From contig NJPS01000006.1 in assembly GCA_002946415.1 (NCBI GenBank), positions 909,513 through 973,512 on the forward strand: a stretch of DNA of 64,000 nt, read 5' to 3'. The notes under the pieces are model-generated. The model saw nothing but the letters and a program-made list of their open reading frames with translations. It searched no databases and was not told where the DNA came from. This document shows, in pieces, positions 53,047 through 63,905 of the stretch. A program made the position numbers and the translations under genes. Origin of the DNA: Rutstroemia sp. NJR-2017a BVV2. Lineage: Eukaryota; Ascomycota; Leotiomycetes; Helotiales; Rutstroemiaceae. Numbering within the stretch: the first letter of the stretch is position 1; every line of letters begins with the position of its first letter.

Positions 53047-56000
53047 ATATCTCGACCTAGACTCTCATCAGAAGAGTAACAATATCGTAATAATATATAA
53101 TTAGCTTATTGGTATAATAAGATTTCTATAGCAAATAGCTCTAGTTCTATTCCTAATTCAACTTCATCTTATCCTTTTGTTTATATTCAACCAAGTCTAA
53201 TTAGAGCTATAGAAGAAGATCTATAAAGAATCGAAAGCTCAGAACTACTTATCGCTTCTATATCTTATTCTACTCCCGATAATAAGGAGATACCAAATCT
53301 CTCGATATTAACTACTTATAATTTAGCTACTATTTCGATACCTATTTAAGAATATATTATACCTGATTCGCTACCTACTCGAGATCATATTATATCTAAT
53401 TCGGTACCTATTCGAGAATATATCGTACCTGATTCGAATAGTAGTCCTATATCTATTATAGGTAACTTATCTTTAGATCCTCTTCTAAATAATATCAAAA
53501 CACTCAATATACCTAGTCTCAATCTCGACAATTACCTTATTGATAGTAACAGAGATATAGAAGAACAGAAGATTAGCAGATAGATATCTATAGCTAGATC
53601 AACAAGTAGTAGATAGCTTTTTATAGATAATATAGAATCTAATATATAACAACTAATAGATGAAAACAAGAATAGTAGATCTAGCTCTATAGATAGAGAA
53701 AAGAATAGTAGATCTGATTCTATAGATAAAGAAGAGGATAATCGACAAAATTGGGATAATAAAGAAGAAAATAAGTTCTTACTATCAATTATCAAAGAAG
53801 ATAATTACTCTATATCTTTCAGCGATATAGAGGATAACAAAAGTTAGTCGAGTAATAAGCAAAGTACTAGCGATATCAGAGGAAAAGACCAAATTGAAAT
53901 TCAGTTATAGTAAGAAATTTCAGTATCAAATAAGCTCGAAGTAGATTTAGTTAAAGAGTTATATAATTATTTATTTCAATTTAATAGCTGTTATTCAGAC
54001 GAATATTTAAAGTAATATTACTAATATTCCGATAGTATATTAGTACCAAATCGCGAGCGATATCTCAACTTATCTAACTATATAAAATAGTTAGAGGAAT
54101 CCAATATTCTAATAGTTATATACTAATCAGACTTTTTCATTAAAGCTGAACGAGAAAGTTCTCCTATACCAGATTAGTCAAAATATTTTGATAGATATAA
54201 TATCGATTTACTAGCAAATCATAAAGGAGTTACTAGCAATAACCAGGCTATTTAAGACAAATATACTTTGTATATATATATTAGATATTCTCAAAGTAAG
54301 GCTAGTATATCAGTAGTTCACTTCGATATCGATAGTTTTCTAGGATTTACTCAAAGTCTTGCTATTATCTACTAGGAGATAGATATCAATCTTTTTCCTT
54401 ATTTCTATATAAATATTCGAACTAATCTTCATCTTTATACCAAGGTTTTTTATAATTTTGAAAAAGGCGAAAAAGCAATTAGAGTTAAACTATAGAAGGT
54501 TCTATATTACTATCTTGATCGGATATTAGGTTATAAAGATATTAGTCTTTATATTTTCTTTCCTCGGATATATAAGTCTAATAAGCCAACGAATTTCTCT
54601 AGAAAAGGTAGTAATCAGTTATATTATCTTTTACAAATCTGGACCAATTCGATTCTACTTCCTAGTATTTTTCGCTATATACTACCGATAAATCGCTAGT
54701 ATCTACCTTATTTTTGGAATTATACTCGAATAAAAGTATAAGCCTATTATAGAAAGTAATCTATATATACTAGTACTGATAAGATAGAAGATCAGATACT
54801 ATCACTTTATTATTCTCTATATCTACAAAGTCTTGCTACTATCTAGTAGGAGATTGAATAACGATTAACTAAGTTTGAATATATAATTTATTATAAAACA
54901 AAATTATTCTTTTCTAGCAAAAACATCAAATTTCGATTTTCTTATAATACTCTATCCGAAGTCTAGGAAGTATTTGAAAGATCTCTAATAGTTATACTTG
55001 ATCTGATATATATTAATCGTAATGATATCTGATTAGATCTAGATAAGGAAGTAACTACTATCGACTATATATTATATAACTAGTAAACCGATAGCAATCC
55101 GCTACCTACTATCTATCTGTTAAAGATCTACTATCTGGAGTTTTACTCTTGATAAGCCAAGTATAAGGAGCCAGATTGATATATTATTTCTACTCTCTAT
55201 TCTTTAACTATACTACAAGATATAAGTAATTTAGTATTAGATATATCTCCATTATCCTACTATTAACAAGAGAATTGGATTTATAATCAAGTCTATAATA
55301 GCTTTAAAGAGCTTTTCAATATAGCCCAAATAAAGCTTTTTAGTAATTCTTATTTAAGATAATTAGTATAGGATTTAAAAATAAAATAGATATTTTAGTA
55401 ACAAGATCGAGTAAAGTTAGTTATAAACTCTATATTATATAAGAGCTATTTAGCCAACAAAGAGTAGATAAAGTATTCGATTATAGAAAGATAATAGCTT
55501 TCGATTAGTATTCGAAAAGAGAATCAAGTTATATTTGCTTTTATAGATTGAATACAAATTTCGGCAGAGAATACAGATATTTAGATCCAAGTTCATAATA
55601 TTACCTATCACAACTCCCAGTATATATACTTATTATATATAATTATCTATATGAAATATCTATTATAGAACACAAACAAATTTATAACAGCTTTCGAGTA
55701 GATATTGAGTTTAGGAATAAAGACTCGAATGAATTATGAATATTATAAGCTGATAACTATATTACTACAAATATTACTATTCGTTTTTGATTCGGAATCT
55801 ATTATATAATAGAACGATCTTTAGAAAGAAAAATTTCAATAATAAAGAAAAGGGCCTAAAGTACTTGGAATAGGGTTATAAGCTATATAAGCTAAGTTTG
55901 GATATATATAGTTCAATCCTCGAATCAACTAGAAATCGATAATATTTCGCTCTTAATTCACCAACCAAATAGTATTTAGTAATAATATACTTTGTATAAA

Positions 56001-56259
56001 TTACTAGAAAAACTTCTTATAAGTTGGAGAAACTAAGGATAATTATATATATATAGAAGCTACTAGCCGATAGCTAGTACAATATAATGAAGATAAAGAT
56101 TACTGATATACAATAATCGAATATATTTGTCTAATAATAATATATATATTCTATAAAGAAGTTTGGAATTATTTCAAGTTAGGATTTCGAGAAGACTACT
56201 ATAAAGAAGCTATTCGAGATACTATTCCTATCTATTATATTGAGATAGAGTATCTATCC
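53047..56259 (+). pseudogene. Unrecognised long ORF relic 'E' (about 1,070 codons, one frame, RIP-type stops)
   Basis: One plus-strand frame stays in phase for about 3.2 kb, broken only by TAG, TAA and some TGA codons, so it was a single-exon gene without later indels. A plausible start is ATA at 53,047 (ATG changed by one G-to-A). The first 350 residues are Ser/Asp/Glu/Ile-rich and low in complexity (for example IIPDSLPTRDHI and the repeated SRS-SIDREKNSRSDSIDKEE). From about 54,290 the sequence is globular: SFLGFTQSLA, then KGSNQLYYLLQIWTNSILLP, LFFSSKNIKFRFSYNTLSEV, and near the end FGYIQFNPRINQ and VWNYFKLGFREDYY. I recognise no domain. It is cut or abutted by element D2 at 56,260, so its C-terminus may be missing. 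The intervening 52,848-53,046 is AT-rich. Confidence 0.65.
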
Positions 56260-56272
56260 ATAATTATATAAC

Positions 56273-56373
56273 GGACTTGGGGTCAAGTCCATTTATTTCC
56301 CAGCCAAATTTTTAGCGTCGATTTGCCGAGGGGGTCAAGTCCATTTAGATCAAGTCCATTTATTAGGGTTAGG
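56273..56373 (+). repeat. D2 left-end repeats: GGACTTG/CAAGTCC hairpin, repeated TCAAGTCCATTTA, telomere-like TTAGGGTTAGG
   Basis: GGACTTGGGGTCAAGTCC (56,273-56,290) is a perfect 7-bp inverted repeat. TCAAGTCCATTTA recurs three times (about 56,283, 56,335 and 56,350). TTAGGGTTAGG at 56,363-56,373 is close to two units of the fungal telomere repeat. The D1a copy shows the RIP-altered form of the same landmarks. Confidence 0.7.
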
Positions 56374-56865
56374 TATTCCCGGGCTCGGACGAGGCTCAAA
56401 TTCGAGTATGAATTAAGGTCGACCGATGCGATACCAATGCTGTTGAGGTTTTCCCCAGAATCCTATAAGAAGGTGAGTTATACGACGAGATAGTTGTTGT
56501 TGTCGATTTTTGATGGGGTGAGCCTATGTATAGATTATACTACCTGTATAGGGGTCCTGTCCGCTTATGTATAGGCCAAGTCACAAGAGGCATAGGCCCC
56601 GTCCAGCCAAATGTTTATCCTAAGTATCCAATAGGGTACAAAAGTATAAATGAATCAAATCGGAAATACCTACCAGTTATTGCAATATGTAGGTTCACAG
56701 TATAAATATAGAATATATTTAAACCAACTATTGTAATATATAGGTTCAAAGTATAAATATAGAACGTATTTAAACGACAAAGCCTATATAGAACAATTCA
56801 AGAAATATAAGAAATTTTATATATTTCAAGTTTAAGAGTAAAACCTATTTAATATATCCAATACT

Positions 56866-59800
56866 ATAGAACCGTTTGTTCATTTCTCGGTACAAGGAGT
56901 TATTGTATGTTCGGTATACAAGTATGCTGTATTGCCTAGTTATATCGATACCTATTTGAAGGACAAACAGAAGTATCAGGCAGTGAAAGGCGACCGAGAA
57001 TGGATTGTGGAAGCTATCTAAGCTATTCAAGGATTGAAAACCAAGATAGCAGAGTTGAACTATTTAGTATTTCTCCTGGTAAGTAACCCCCCTATCCCTA
57101 TATTACAATAGGCCTAGACCGACGGATTGAGATATCGATTATATGACGAGTATAGTAACCTATGCCTATATATTGTATGTCAAGTCCGAAAAATCCAAGA
57201 GCATTGTCGTCAAGCATACCAATGGGAGAACCCGCAAGAGAAAGGCCGACCAGAGGTAGGGAGAGAGGTGCCAGTTCTATAGAGAAGCGGGGTCTATTGC
57301 TAGCATTTTTTCGTATGTGGACCGGGCGCCTAGTATTTCGAGGTTCAAGCAGTAGGATCCCGTCCCGCTATACTATCCAGAGACGTCGATTTGGAGGCTA
57401 TTAAGAAACGATTAAACCAGGAGATACAACAAGCCGAAAAGGAAGCCTGTCGCCAGATCACCGAACCGGAGGAATCCCGAGAGCCCAATCCATGGTTACA
57501 TCGAGTAGGATGGGTCGAGCATTTGGGTGCGTTGGATCGGAAGGAATTACGAGCATTGATTGCCCCGGTGAAGAACAACGAGCTCGAGTTGGAAGTGTTA
57601 TGCAAGGCATTTGATTGGTTGATTCAAGATGTACAGTATCATTGTATTCGATCGGTGGTAGGGTTGGAGGTATTGTTTGAGGCAAACCGAAAGAAGGTGG
57701 ATAAAGATATCCGGATACCGTTTGATAGTTGGATGGATATCACCACCGTTTTGCGGTATACAGAGGTTTGTAGGTAGTTAATATATTACATTTTCCGGTG
57801 TAAAGACATTGAATCCGAGAAGCAGCCGGGATTTAAGTTGATAGAGAGGCAGCAGATAGCTATTGCCGAGGTGTGGACGAATGTGGAAGAGTTTGTGTGG
57901 TGGAAGAAGGAGCACGGGGGAGATTCAGGAGGCGGGGTAGGAGGCGGGGTAGGAGGCAGAGCAGGAGACGGGGTAGGAAGCAGGGTAGGAAGCAGGGCAG
58001 GAAACAAGGCGGGAAGCAAAGTAGGAAATAGGGCAGGAAGCAGAGTAGGAAACAGGGCAGGAAACAGGGCAGGAAACAGGGCAGGAAACAGGGCAGGAAA
58101 CAGAGCAGGGGAGGAGAAGGAAGATTCAGGAAGTAGAACAGAGGAGGAAGAGGGAGATTCAGGAAGCGGGGTAGAAGAAGGGGGAGATTCAGAAAACAGG
58201 GCAGAAAAGGGGGGATATTCAGGGAGCGGGGCAAAGGAGGAAGAGGGAGAATCGGACGAAGAGATTAAGTGGATAGGCCGGATTCAGCAACAGATTTTGC
58301 GGGTATGGATTACATTGTTAAACCAGCTATTGCAAGACGACGAGTATAAGAATATATTGATTAGTGGATTGGCCGTTTTAGGTATACGGGAAGACGAAGG
58401 GTGGTTGGATGCCGAGGATTATACACCCAAATATTCGGCTGTGATCAAGTTGGCCTGGTTGATAGTCGTCCAAGAGGTATATAAGCGTCGACGGGAGGCT
58501 ATTGCACAATACGAGGAGCGTAGGTAGAGTACCGAGGTCGCCCGGGAGAAAGTATCTAGCTATTATATGTTGACCCGGGGATTGGTATATTCGTTCATAA
58601 CTATGGCCTACGGTGGTCAGGATCCCCGGCCCATACAGTGGTTATATCGCAGCCGGTTGTACGGTTTCAAGATCCGGTATACCACTACCACCGAAGGGAA
58701 GATCCAGTGGATTGGGGATAATATGTTATATCCTAAGATCCGGTTTAGTATAAGCCAATTCCGTAGGATGATTCATAGATTGGTAGGGGAGGCCTGAGAG
58801 GAGTTATAGGAGAAGTTGATAGTTGTGAGGGTAGATGGAGACGGAGACGTGGATATGAAGCAGGTGCTACCGATCCATTGGGACTGTATAGTGGACCAGC
58901 TATCCGAGACCCGGGTAGGGTGGTCGTTTTTGGAGGACGAGCGGAATCCGTTCGCAGTATGCAAGCAGTGGTAGTTGTATAAAAGGATATATAAGGAGGA
59001 GCAATTGCGAGAGCAATTCATGGATAGGGTAGGGAGGTGGAAGAGGGAAGCTATCGCCGTATATCAGCATTATATAGAACGGTTCTAGGAGTTATTGTGG
59101 GTATTGATGTATTTGTATGGTAGGCAGCCCGCCTGTACCCCGGAGTTGTTGGGTATACGGTGGAAGAACATAGCATACAGGGGTATCCGGAACATTTTCA
59201 TCGAGGAGGGGTTGGTTGTGTTTGTAGCCATATACCACAAGGGGTATCGGAGTAGTAGTAACATCAAGATCGTGTACCGGTATTTGCCATACGAGGTAGG
59301 GGAGTTATTGGTATATTATTTGTGGTTGGTGGTCCCGTTTTGGGAGAAGGTACAGTTCCAGATAACAGGAAGGCCGAGTAGTAGTCTATTTGTATAGAGA
59401 GATGGGGAGAAAAAGAAGTACCGGTAGTGGACAGAACCGAAACGGAAGCCGCCGCTATCGTCGAAGGAGACTAAGGACGTTGCCCGAGAATGGGAGAGGG
59501 ATAATCCAGGAGATAAGGGTACAGATAAGAGTGCAGGCGAGGATATAAACAAGGGTGTAGATAAGTCGCGAGATCAGCAGAGGTTGTGGGCCCAGCGGCA
59601 GTCCCGTTCGTGGATATCCGAACAAGCATGGAAGATTTTAAAAGAAGATACTATACGATAGATAGGGGTGGATAGGTTGAATATTAGTGTATATCGCTAG
59701 ATTGCTATTACTATATCCCGGCGGTATTGTCGCGAAGACCGATTCGAAGAGGAGAAGATGGTATTGGACGAGAGTAAGGGGTGGGATAAGGACAATATCG

Positions 59801-62340
59801 AGGGGGACGATCTATGGGATTTGCAAGCCGGTCACGGGACCTATGTAGCCGGCATGATTTACGCCCGGGAGTTGATGGAAGGTGACAATTCCATCATCAG
59901 CCGTCGGGAGAAGTTCCGACGTATCAGCTATATATGGTATTGTTTTTTGGGGTTTCCGTCCGCCCATCAAGGGGTGGGTATGAGTGGGAAAGCCAAGCGA
60001 AAGCGGTAGGTATATGAGGAGGAGATGCAGGATATGCAGTGGGCCCGGTGGAAGCGATTGCGCGATATCGATATCCATACCGCATTGGAGAAGATATTGG
60101 GAAGTACAGCACGGTTCCGGGGATTACAAAAGCCTATGTTACATACTATCATGAAGCACCAGAGCCCTGTCGTGGCCGTGATGGGCACCGGGGTAGGGAA
60201 GACATTGTTGTTCCAGTTGCCGGCCAAGAACATGAGTTCCGGGACGACCATCGTTATCAGCCCGTTGGTGTCGTTGCAGGAGCACATAGTGGAGCGATAT
60301 CAGCAGGTGGGGATTTCGTACATCAAGTGGGATCCCCGCCAGTACCATTCCGCCAGCCAGATGGTCATCGTCACGCCGGAGGCCGTGGTCAGCAAGATGT
60401 TTGGGACGTTTTTGGACCGGTTGCAAAGGTTGCATTTATTAGAGCGATTTGTGTTTGACAAGTGTCATACGGTATTGGACAACACCGCCGAGTTCCGGCC
60501 CAAGATACGGCAAGTAGGGGAGTTGATGGAACAGGGGATGCAAATGGTATATTTGACAGCCACGTTACCACCCCACGCCGAGCCCGAGTTTATGAAGATC
60601 ATACGGATCCCGGCCGACGAGGTGCGTATATTCCGGTCCCCCACCAGCCGTCCGAATATTGTATATACTATGGTGGAGTACGAGGAGAAGGAGGAGGATA
60701 TATATAGGCGAGGGGAGATTACAGCCGTATATCGGTTGGTGGAGCAGAAGTTGGAAGAATACGCTGCGCCCGCGAAGATCATTATATACAACAGCAGCAT
60801 TATCACCATACAAGAGGTCAGTCGTATATTGAGGTACCATATATATTACCACGACGTAGGGGAGGCCGCTATCAAAGATAAGATCCGGAAGGTATAGGAG
60901 AGTACCAATAGACAGGTAGTCGTGGCCACCAACGCATTTGGATTAGGCATCGACCGGCCGGATATACGGGTGGTGGTGCATATAGGGCCGATTTACCAGA
61001 TGCGGAATTACAGTCAGGAGAGTAGGCGCACAGGGCGGGATGGGCAGCGGAGTGAAGCCATCATTATGATGCCGGTGGGACGACAAGAGGCATTACAGAA
61101 GGTATAGGCATACACACAGCACCGGCCAGGCCTATTCCACATTTCTATAACGGCCTAGGAGAAGCAGCGGATCGAGCAGCAGAAGGTGGAGCGATTTGTG
61201 AGCGGGACCCGGTGTCGCCGGGTGTATTTGGACCAAGAGATAGATAGGCGAATCGATCGGGTAAAGTATGAGGACAAGGAGGAGCATTGTGATATATACC
61301 AGGCCAGCGATGCCACGATGGACAAATTAGACGCCCAGCGGCAAGTATATATCCCACGCGAGTATACGAGGCAAGACCGGTGGATCGACCGCACCATAGA
61401 TAGCACTATCGATATACCTAACAGCAGTGTTCCCGCAAGCCACAGGTTTCCGAACAGCCTAGGGCCTATTCCCGGTTCATCATCCCCAGGATCCCAGGAA
61501 AGCATAGAGAGTTTGGACCCGGGGTTGATAACCCACCAGATCAGTCTATAGGAACGTGGATTATTCGTATCATAGCAGAGCCAGCGGCAACAGCAGCGGG
61601 TCCAGGGGCAGGCACAGAAACGGCAAGCAGGTAGCGAGATATGGGATATGGAGAATCGTTTGGACCAGTAAATAGGGAAGTACCTGTTGTATTATATCCG
61701 GAAGTATACCAGGAGCCCCGTGAATTTCCAGTATCGGTTAGATACATACAAGGATACCGAGCAGGAATTGGTATATATAGAAGTCCAAGCATTATAGCAG
61801 ATCCAGTTTCAGGAGTATACAAGTTGTTATAATTGTGATATAACACAGCAGGTTTGCAGCAGGTAGGAAGAAATTCGGGTAGAGAAGCAGAAGTTTGTGT
61901 GGATCGAGAAGGAAGTATATCAATATATAGGGATCGTCCGGCCAGTAGTCGCAGCTATTATAGTAGCAGGGCTAGTAGAGATAGTCGAGGAAGCAGTTTA
62001 GTTATATATACAAGCCGAGGGTATTTGGGGCATCAATGAGAAGTTAGAGGAGGGTAAAGAAGGTAAAGTAAAGAGGGGGATATTAGTATAGTTTGGTCAG
62101 AGGGTGATTTGGGGATTAATCGAGGCAAGTATTTTATTATAGGCGTTTTACCGGTTGACTATTGGGTTAGAGGAATGGATAAGGAAGAATAGAAGAGAGT
62201 TATAGAAGAAATAGGATTATCAGGACATTTTGGAAGAAAGGAAAAGGCAGAAGAGGGTCGATATAATATTTATAAAGGGTTATATAGAGTTCAGAATCCG
62301 GGTCAATCCCGTTAGCACAGAGTACGAGAAAAGGAGATAA
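56866..62340 (+). pseudogene. D2 ORF: OrsD-like N-terminus, tyrosine-recombinase-like middle, RecQ-type helicase; about 1,824 codons with in-frame stops
   Basis: All blocks are in one frame, ending at TAA 62,338-62,340; the start is probably the ATA at 56,866 (ATG altered). N-terminus (about 56,866-57,300): C2H2-like VCSVYKYAVLPSYIDTYLKD and KIQEHCRQAYQW, the OrsD (formerly DUF3505) pattern, with His/Cys to Tyr. Next come a Glu/Arg helical region (57,391-57,890), a coding minisatellite, then 58,260-59,400 with TPELLGIRWKN and YHKGY. At 59,680-59,870 are VYR-x-IAITISRRY and LQAGHGTYVAGMIYAR, like tyrosine-recombinase boxes. The helicase (60,025-61,110) has MGTGVGKTLL (I), SPLVSLQ (Ia), FDKCHTVL (II), LTATLPPH (III), VATNAFGLGIDRPD (V) and QESRRTGRDGQ (VI). 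Motif II Lys replaces the DExH Glu. About 30 stops, nearly all TAG, make it a pseudogene as it stands. Confidence 0.8.
57925..58260 (+). repeat. In-frame coding minisatellite in the D2 ORF (GNRAG-type repeats)
   Basis: A 12-bp unit close to GCAGGAAACAGG is repeated from about 57,930 to 58,115 and encodes Gly-Asn-Arg-Ala/Gly-Ser-Arg-Val. It is followed by irregular Glu/Gly/Ser-rich repeats to about 58,255. Unit length is a multiple of three, so copy-number change would keep the frame. The D1b counterpart at about 48,180-48,480 is the G-to-A altered version. Confidence 0.85.
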
Positions 62341-62936
62341 AAGTTAGGAGAAGAGAGGATAATTAGAAGAGGAGAGGATAGGGTAGAGAGAAGAGAATAA
62401 ATAAGAGTAAAGAGGATTAGTAAGAATAAAGAGGATAATTAGAAGAGAAGAGAATAATTAGAAGGGAAGAGATTAGTTAGGAGGGGAAAGAATAGGTAAG
62501 AGTAGAGAGAGTAGTTAGAGGGGGAGATAATAAATAAGAGTAAAAAGGAGAATTAAAAGAAAAGGAGTATTAGAAAAAGAAAATAGAAAAAAGAAAGAGT
62601 TATAATAAGATATATAATAATAAACAAAAGAAATATAAAAAAGATTATTAGAGTTCAAGAGTTTGGTATAATTCAAATAAAATAAATATAATTATATAAT
62701 AAAAAGAATTTAAAAAGAAGAAAAAATAAACCAGACAAATAATAAACAAAGTAATTAAAGTTAAAGAATTTATTATAATTTAAATCAAGTACATATTATT
62801 ATAAAATAATAAGAATTAAAGTAAAAGAAAAAAGAAAATTATAGAGTTGAGAAAGGATTTTCTATAATAGATAACCTATAGTTAATTGAGAGGAAGAAAT
62901 AGAAAAAAGTAGAAAGAGAAATATATTATAGTAAGA
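62341..62936 (+). repeat. Purine-rich, strand-asymmetric low-complexity tract
   Basis: From 62,341 to about 62,600 the plus strand is almost only A and G with irregular repeats of GAGGATAATTAGAAGAG type. It then becomes A-rich to 62,936. No open frame of interest is present. It begins directly at the stop codon of the D2 ORF and may be the 3' part of element D. Confidence 0.6.
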
Positions 62937-62940
62937 TAAA

Positions 62941-63116
62941 GATAAACCCGAACCCGAACTTGTTATATAGTAGTATAGGCCGCCGGTAGGTATCCGTAAG
63001 GCCAGAGTTATAGTAGGATAAGAGATAAGATAAACCCCGGACCCGAACCCGTCACACAGTAGCATAGACCGCTAGTAGATACCCGTAGAGCCCAGATTCA
63101 GTCCAGGAGAAAAGAT
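62941..63116 (+). repeat. 88-bp tandem repeat, two units, partly GC-rich
   Basis: Unit 1 starts GATAAACCCGAACCCGAACT at 62,941 and unit 2 starts GATAAACCCCGGACCCGAAC at 63,029. Both continue with AGTAG(T/C)ATAG(G/A)CCGC and a (T/A)CCCGTA-type word. Differences are mostly transitions. Unit 1 is more AT-rich, as if RIP hit the units unequally. Confidence 0.7.
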
Positions 63117-63610
63117 ATATTAGGGTAAGGGTTATACAATAGTCCGAAGAAGTAACATAGAGTTAGGATTATCAATATCATAGTAAAGATATATAATGAT
63201 AAATAAGAAGAATATAAAGAATATAATTAGATTTCAAGATTTGTTTACAATTTAAATAATATAAATCGGATTATCAAATAGTAAAAATGAATAGAAAAGC
63301 AAGAATAAAATTATATGGTTATTCAAAAATTAAATAATAAATAAAGCAAGAATTAAATAGAATAGAAAGTAAGTTAAAATATTATTATAATTATAATTGA
63401 TCCATTATATAATTTTGATAAGAGAATAAATTAAAAGAGAAAAGAATATCAAATATAAAAAAATATAAAAAGAAAGATTAAGATTATATATTGATCAGAG
63501 TTAAATAGAAAATTGAAAAATAGAATAAGAAAAGAATTAAGAATATTGGAATTAAAATAAAAGATTAGAATTAAATATAAAGAGTTATTATAATTATTAT
63601 GATATATTAT
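63117..63610. other. AT-rich sequence, nothing recognised
   Basis: Apart from short A-rich runs, I see no gene, repeat or RNA here. Confidence 0.4.
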
Positions 63611-63639
63611 TTAAATTTTTATTCGGTATTGAATTTGAA

Positions 63640-63905
63640 GTTTTATTTGAGATTTATTTGAGGTTGTATTTGAGGTTTTATTTGAGGTATTATTTAAGTA
63701 TTTTATTTAAGGTTTTATTTGAGATTTATTTGAGGTATTATTTGAGGTTTTATTTGAGATTTATTTGAGGTTTTATTTGATATTTTATTCAAGGTTTTAT
63801 TTGAGGTTTTATTTGAGGTTTTATTTGAGGTTTTATTTGAGTATTTTATTTCAGTATTTGATTTCAGTATTTGATTTGAGTATTTGATTTGAGTATTTTA
63901 TTTAA
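63640..63905 (+). repeat. Minisatellite, 10-13-bp unit around TTTTATTTGAGG
   Basis: About 20 irregular copies of TTTTATTTGAGG with variants such as GATTTATTTGAGG, TATTATTTGAGG and GTATTTGATTTCA toward the right end. It has T/G on one strand with almost no C, and no coding sense. Confidence 0.8.

Larger units (their letters stand above)
56260..62340 (+). mobile_element. Element D2, least mutated D-family repeat (OrsD-like / recombinase-like / RecQ)
   Basis: It has the same left end as D1a (ATAATTATATAACGGACTTG) and a GC-normal body inside AT-rich surroundings. It consists of a leader with short repeats (56,260-56,865) and one ORF (56,866-62,340). The right end cannot be fixed because the only other long copy, D1b, is truncated earlier. 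The organisation resembles the telomere-linked RecQ helicase genes known from fungi, which are repeated near chromosome ends. That link is inferred from the domain order, not from position. Confidence 0.8.

Noticed and set aside
53532..53795. Minus-strand 87-codon Ser/Leu-rich frame
   Set aside because: It is a shadow of the Ser/Asp-rich N-terminal part of the plus-strand relic E.
57345..58234. Minus-strand and alternate-frame open stretches over the D2 ORF, including a Pro/Leu/Cys-rich 124-codon one
   Set aside because: They are mirror readings of the plus-strand frame and its GC-rich minisatellite. The plus frame is the one collinear with D1b and carries the motifs.
56866..62340. D2 as an active multi-exon gene with stops removed by splicing
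   Set aside because: The stops are scattered at Gln/Trp positions within conserved blocks and the frame never shifts, which fits point mutation rather than introns.
62341..62600. CRISPR-like or other regular repeat array in the purine tract
   Set aside because: The units are irregular in length and sequence, with no spacers of constant size.
62941..63116. Telomere repeats (CCCGAACCCGAA resembling CCCTAA)
   Set aside because: The words differ from CCCTAA, occur only two or three times per unit, and sit within an 88-bp repeat.
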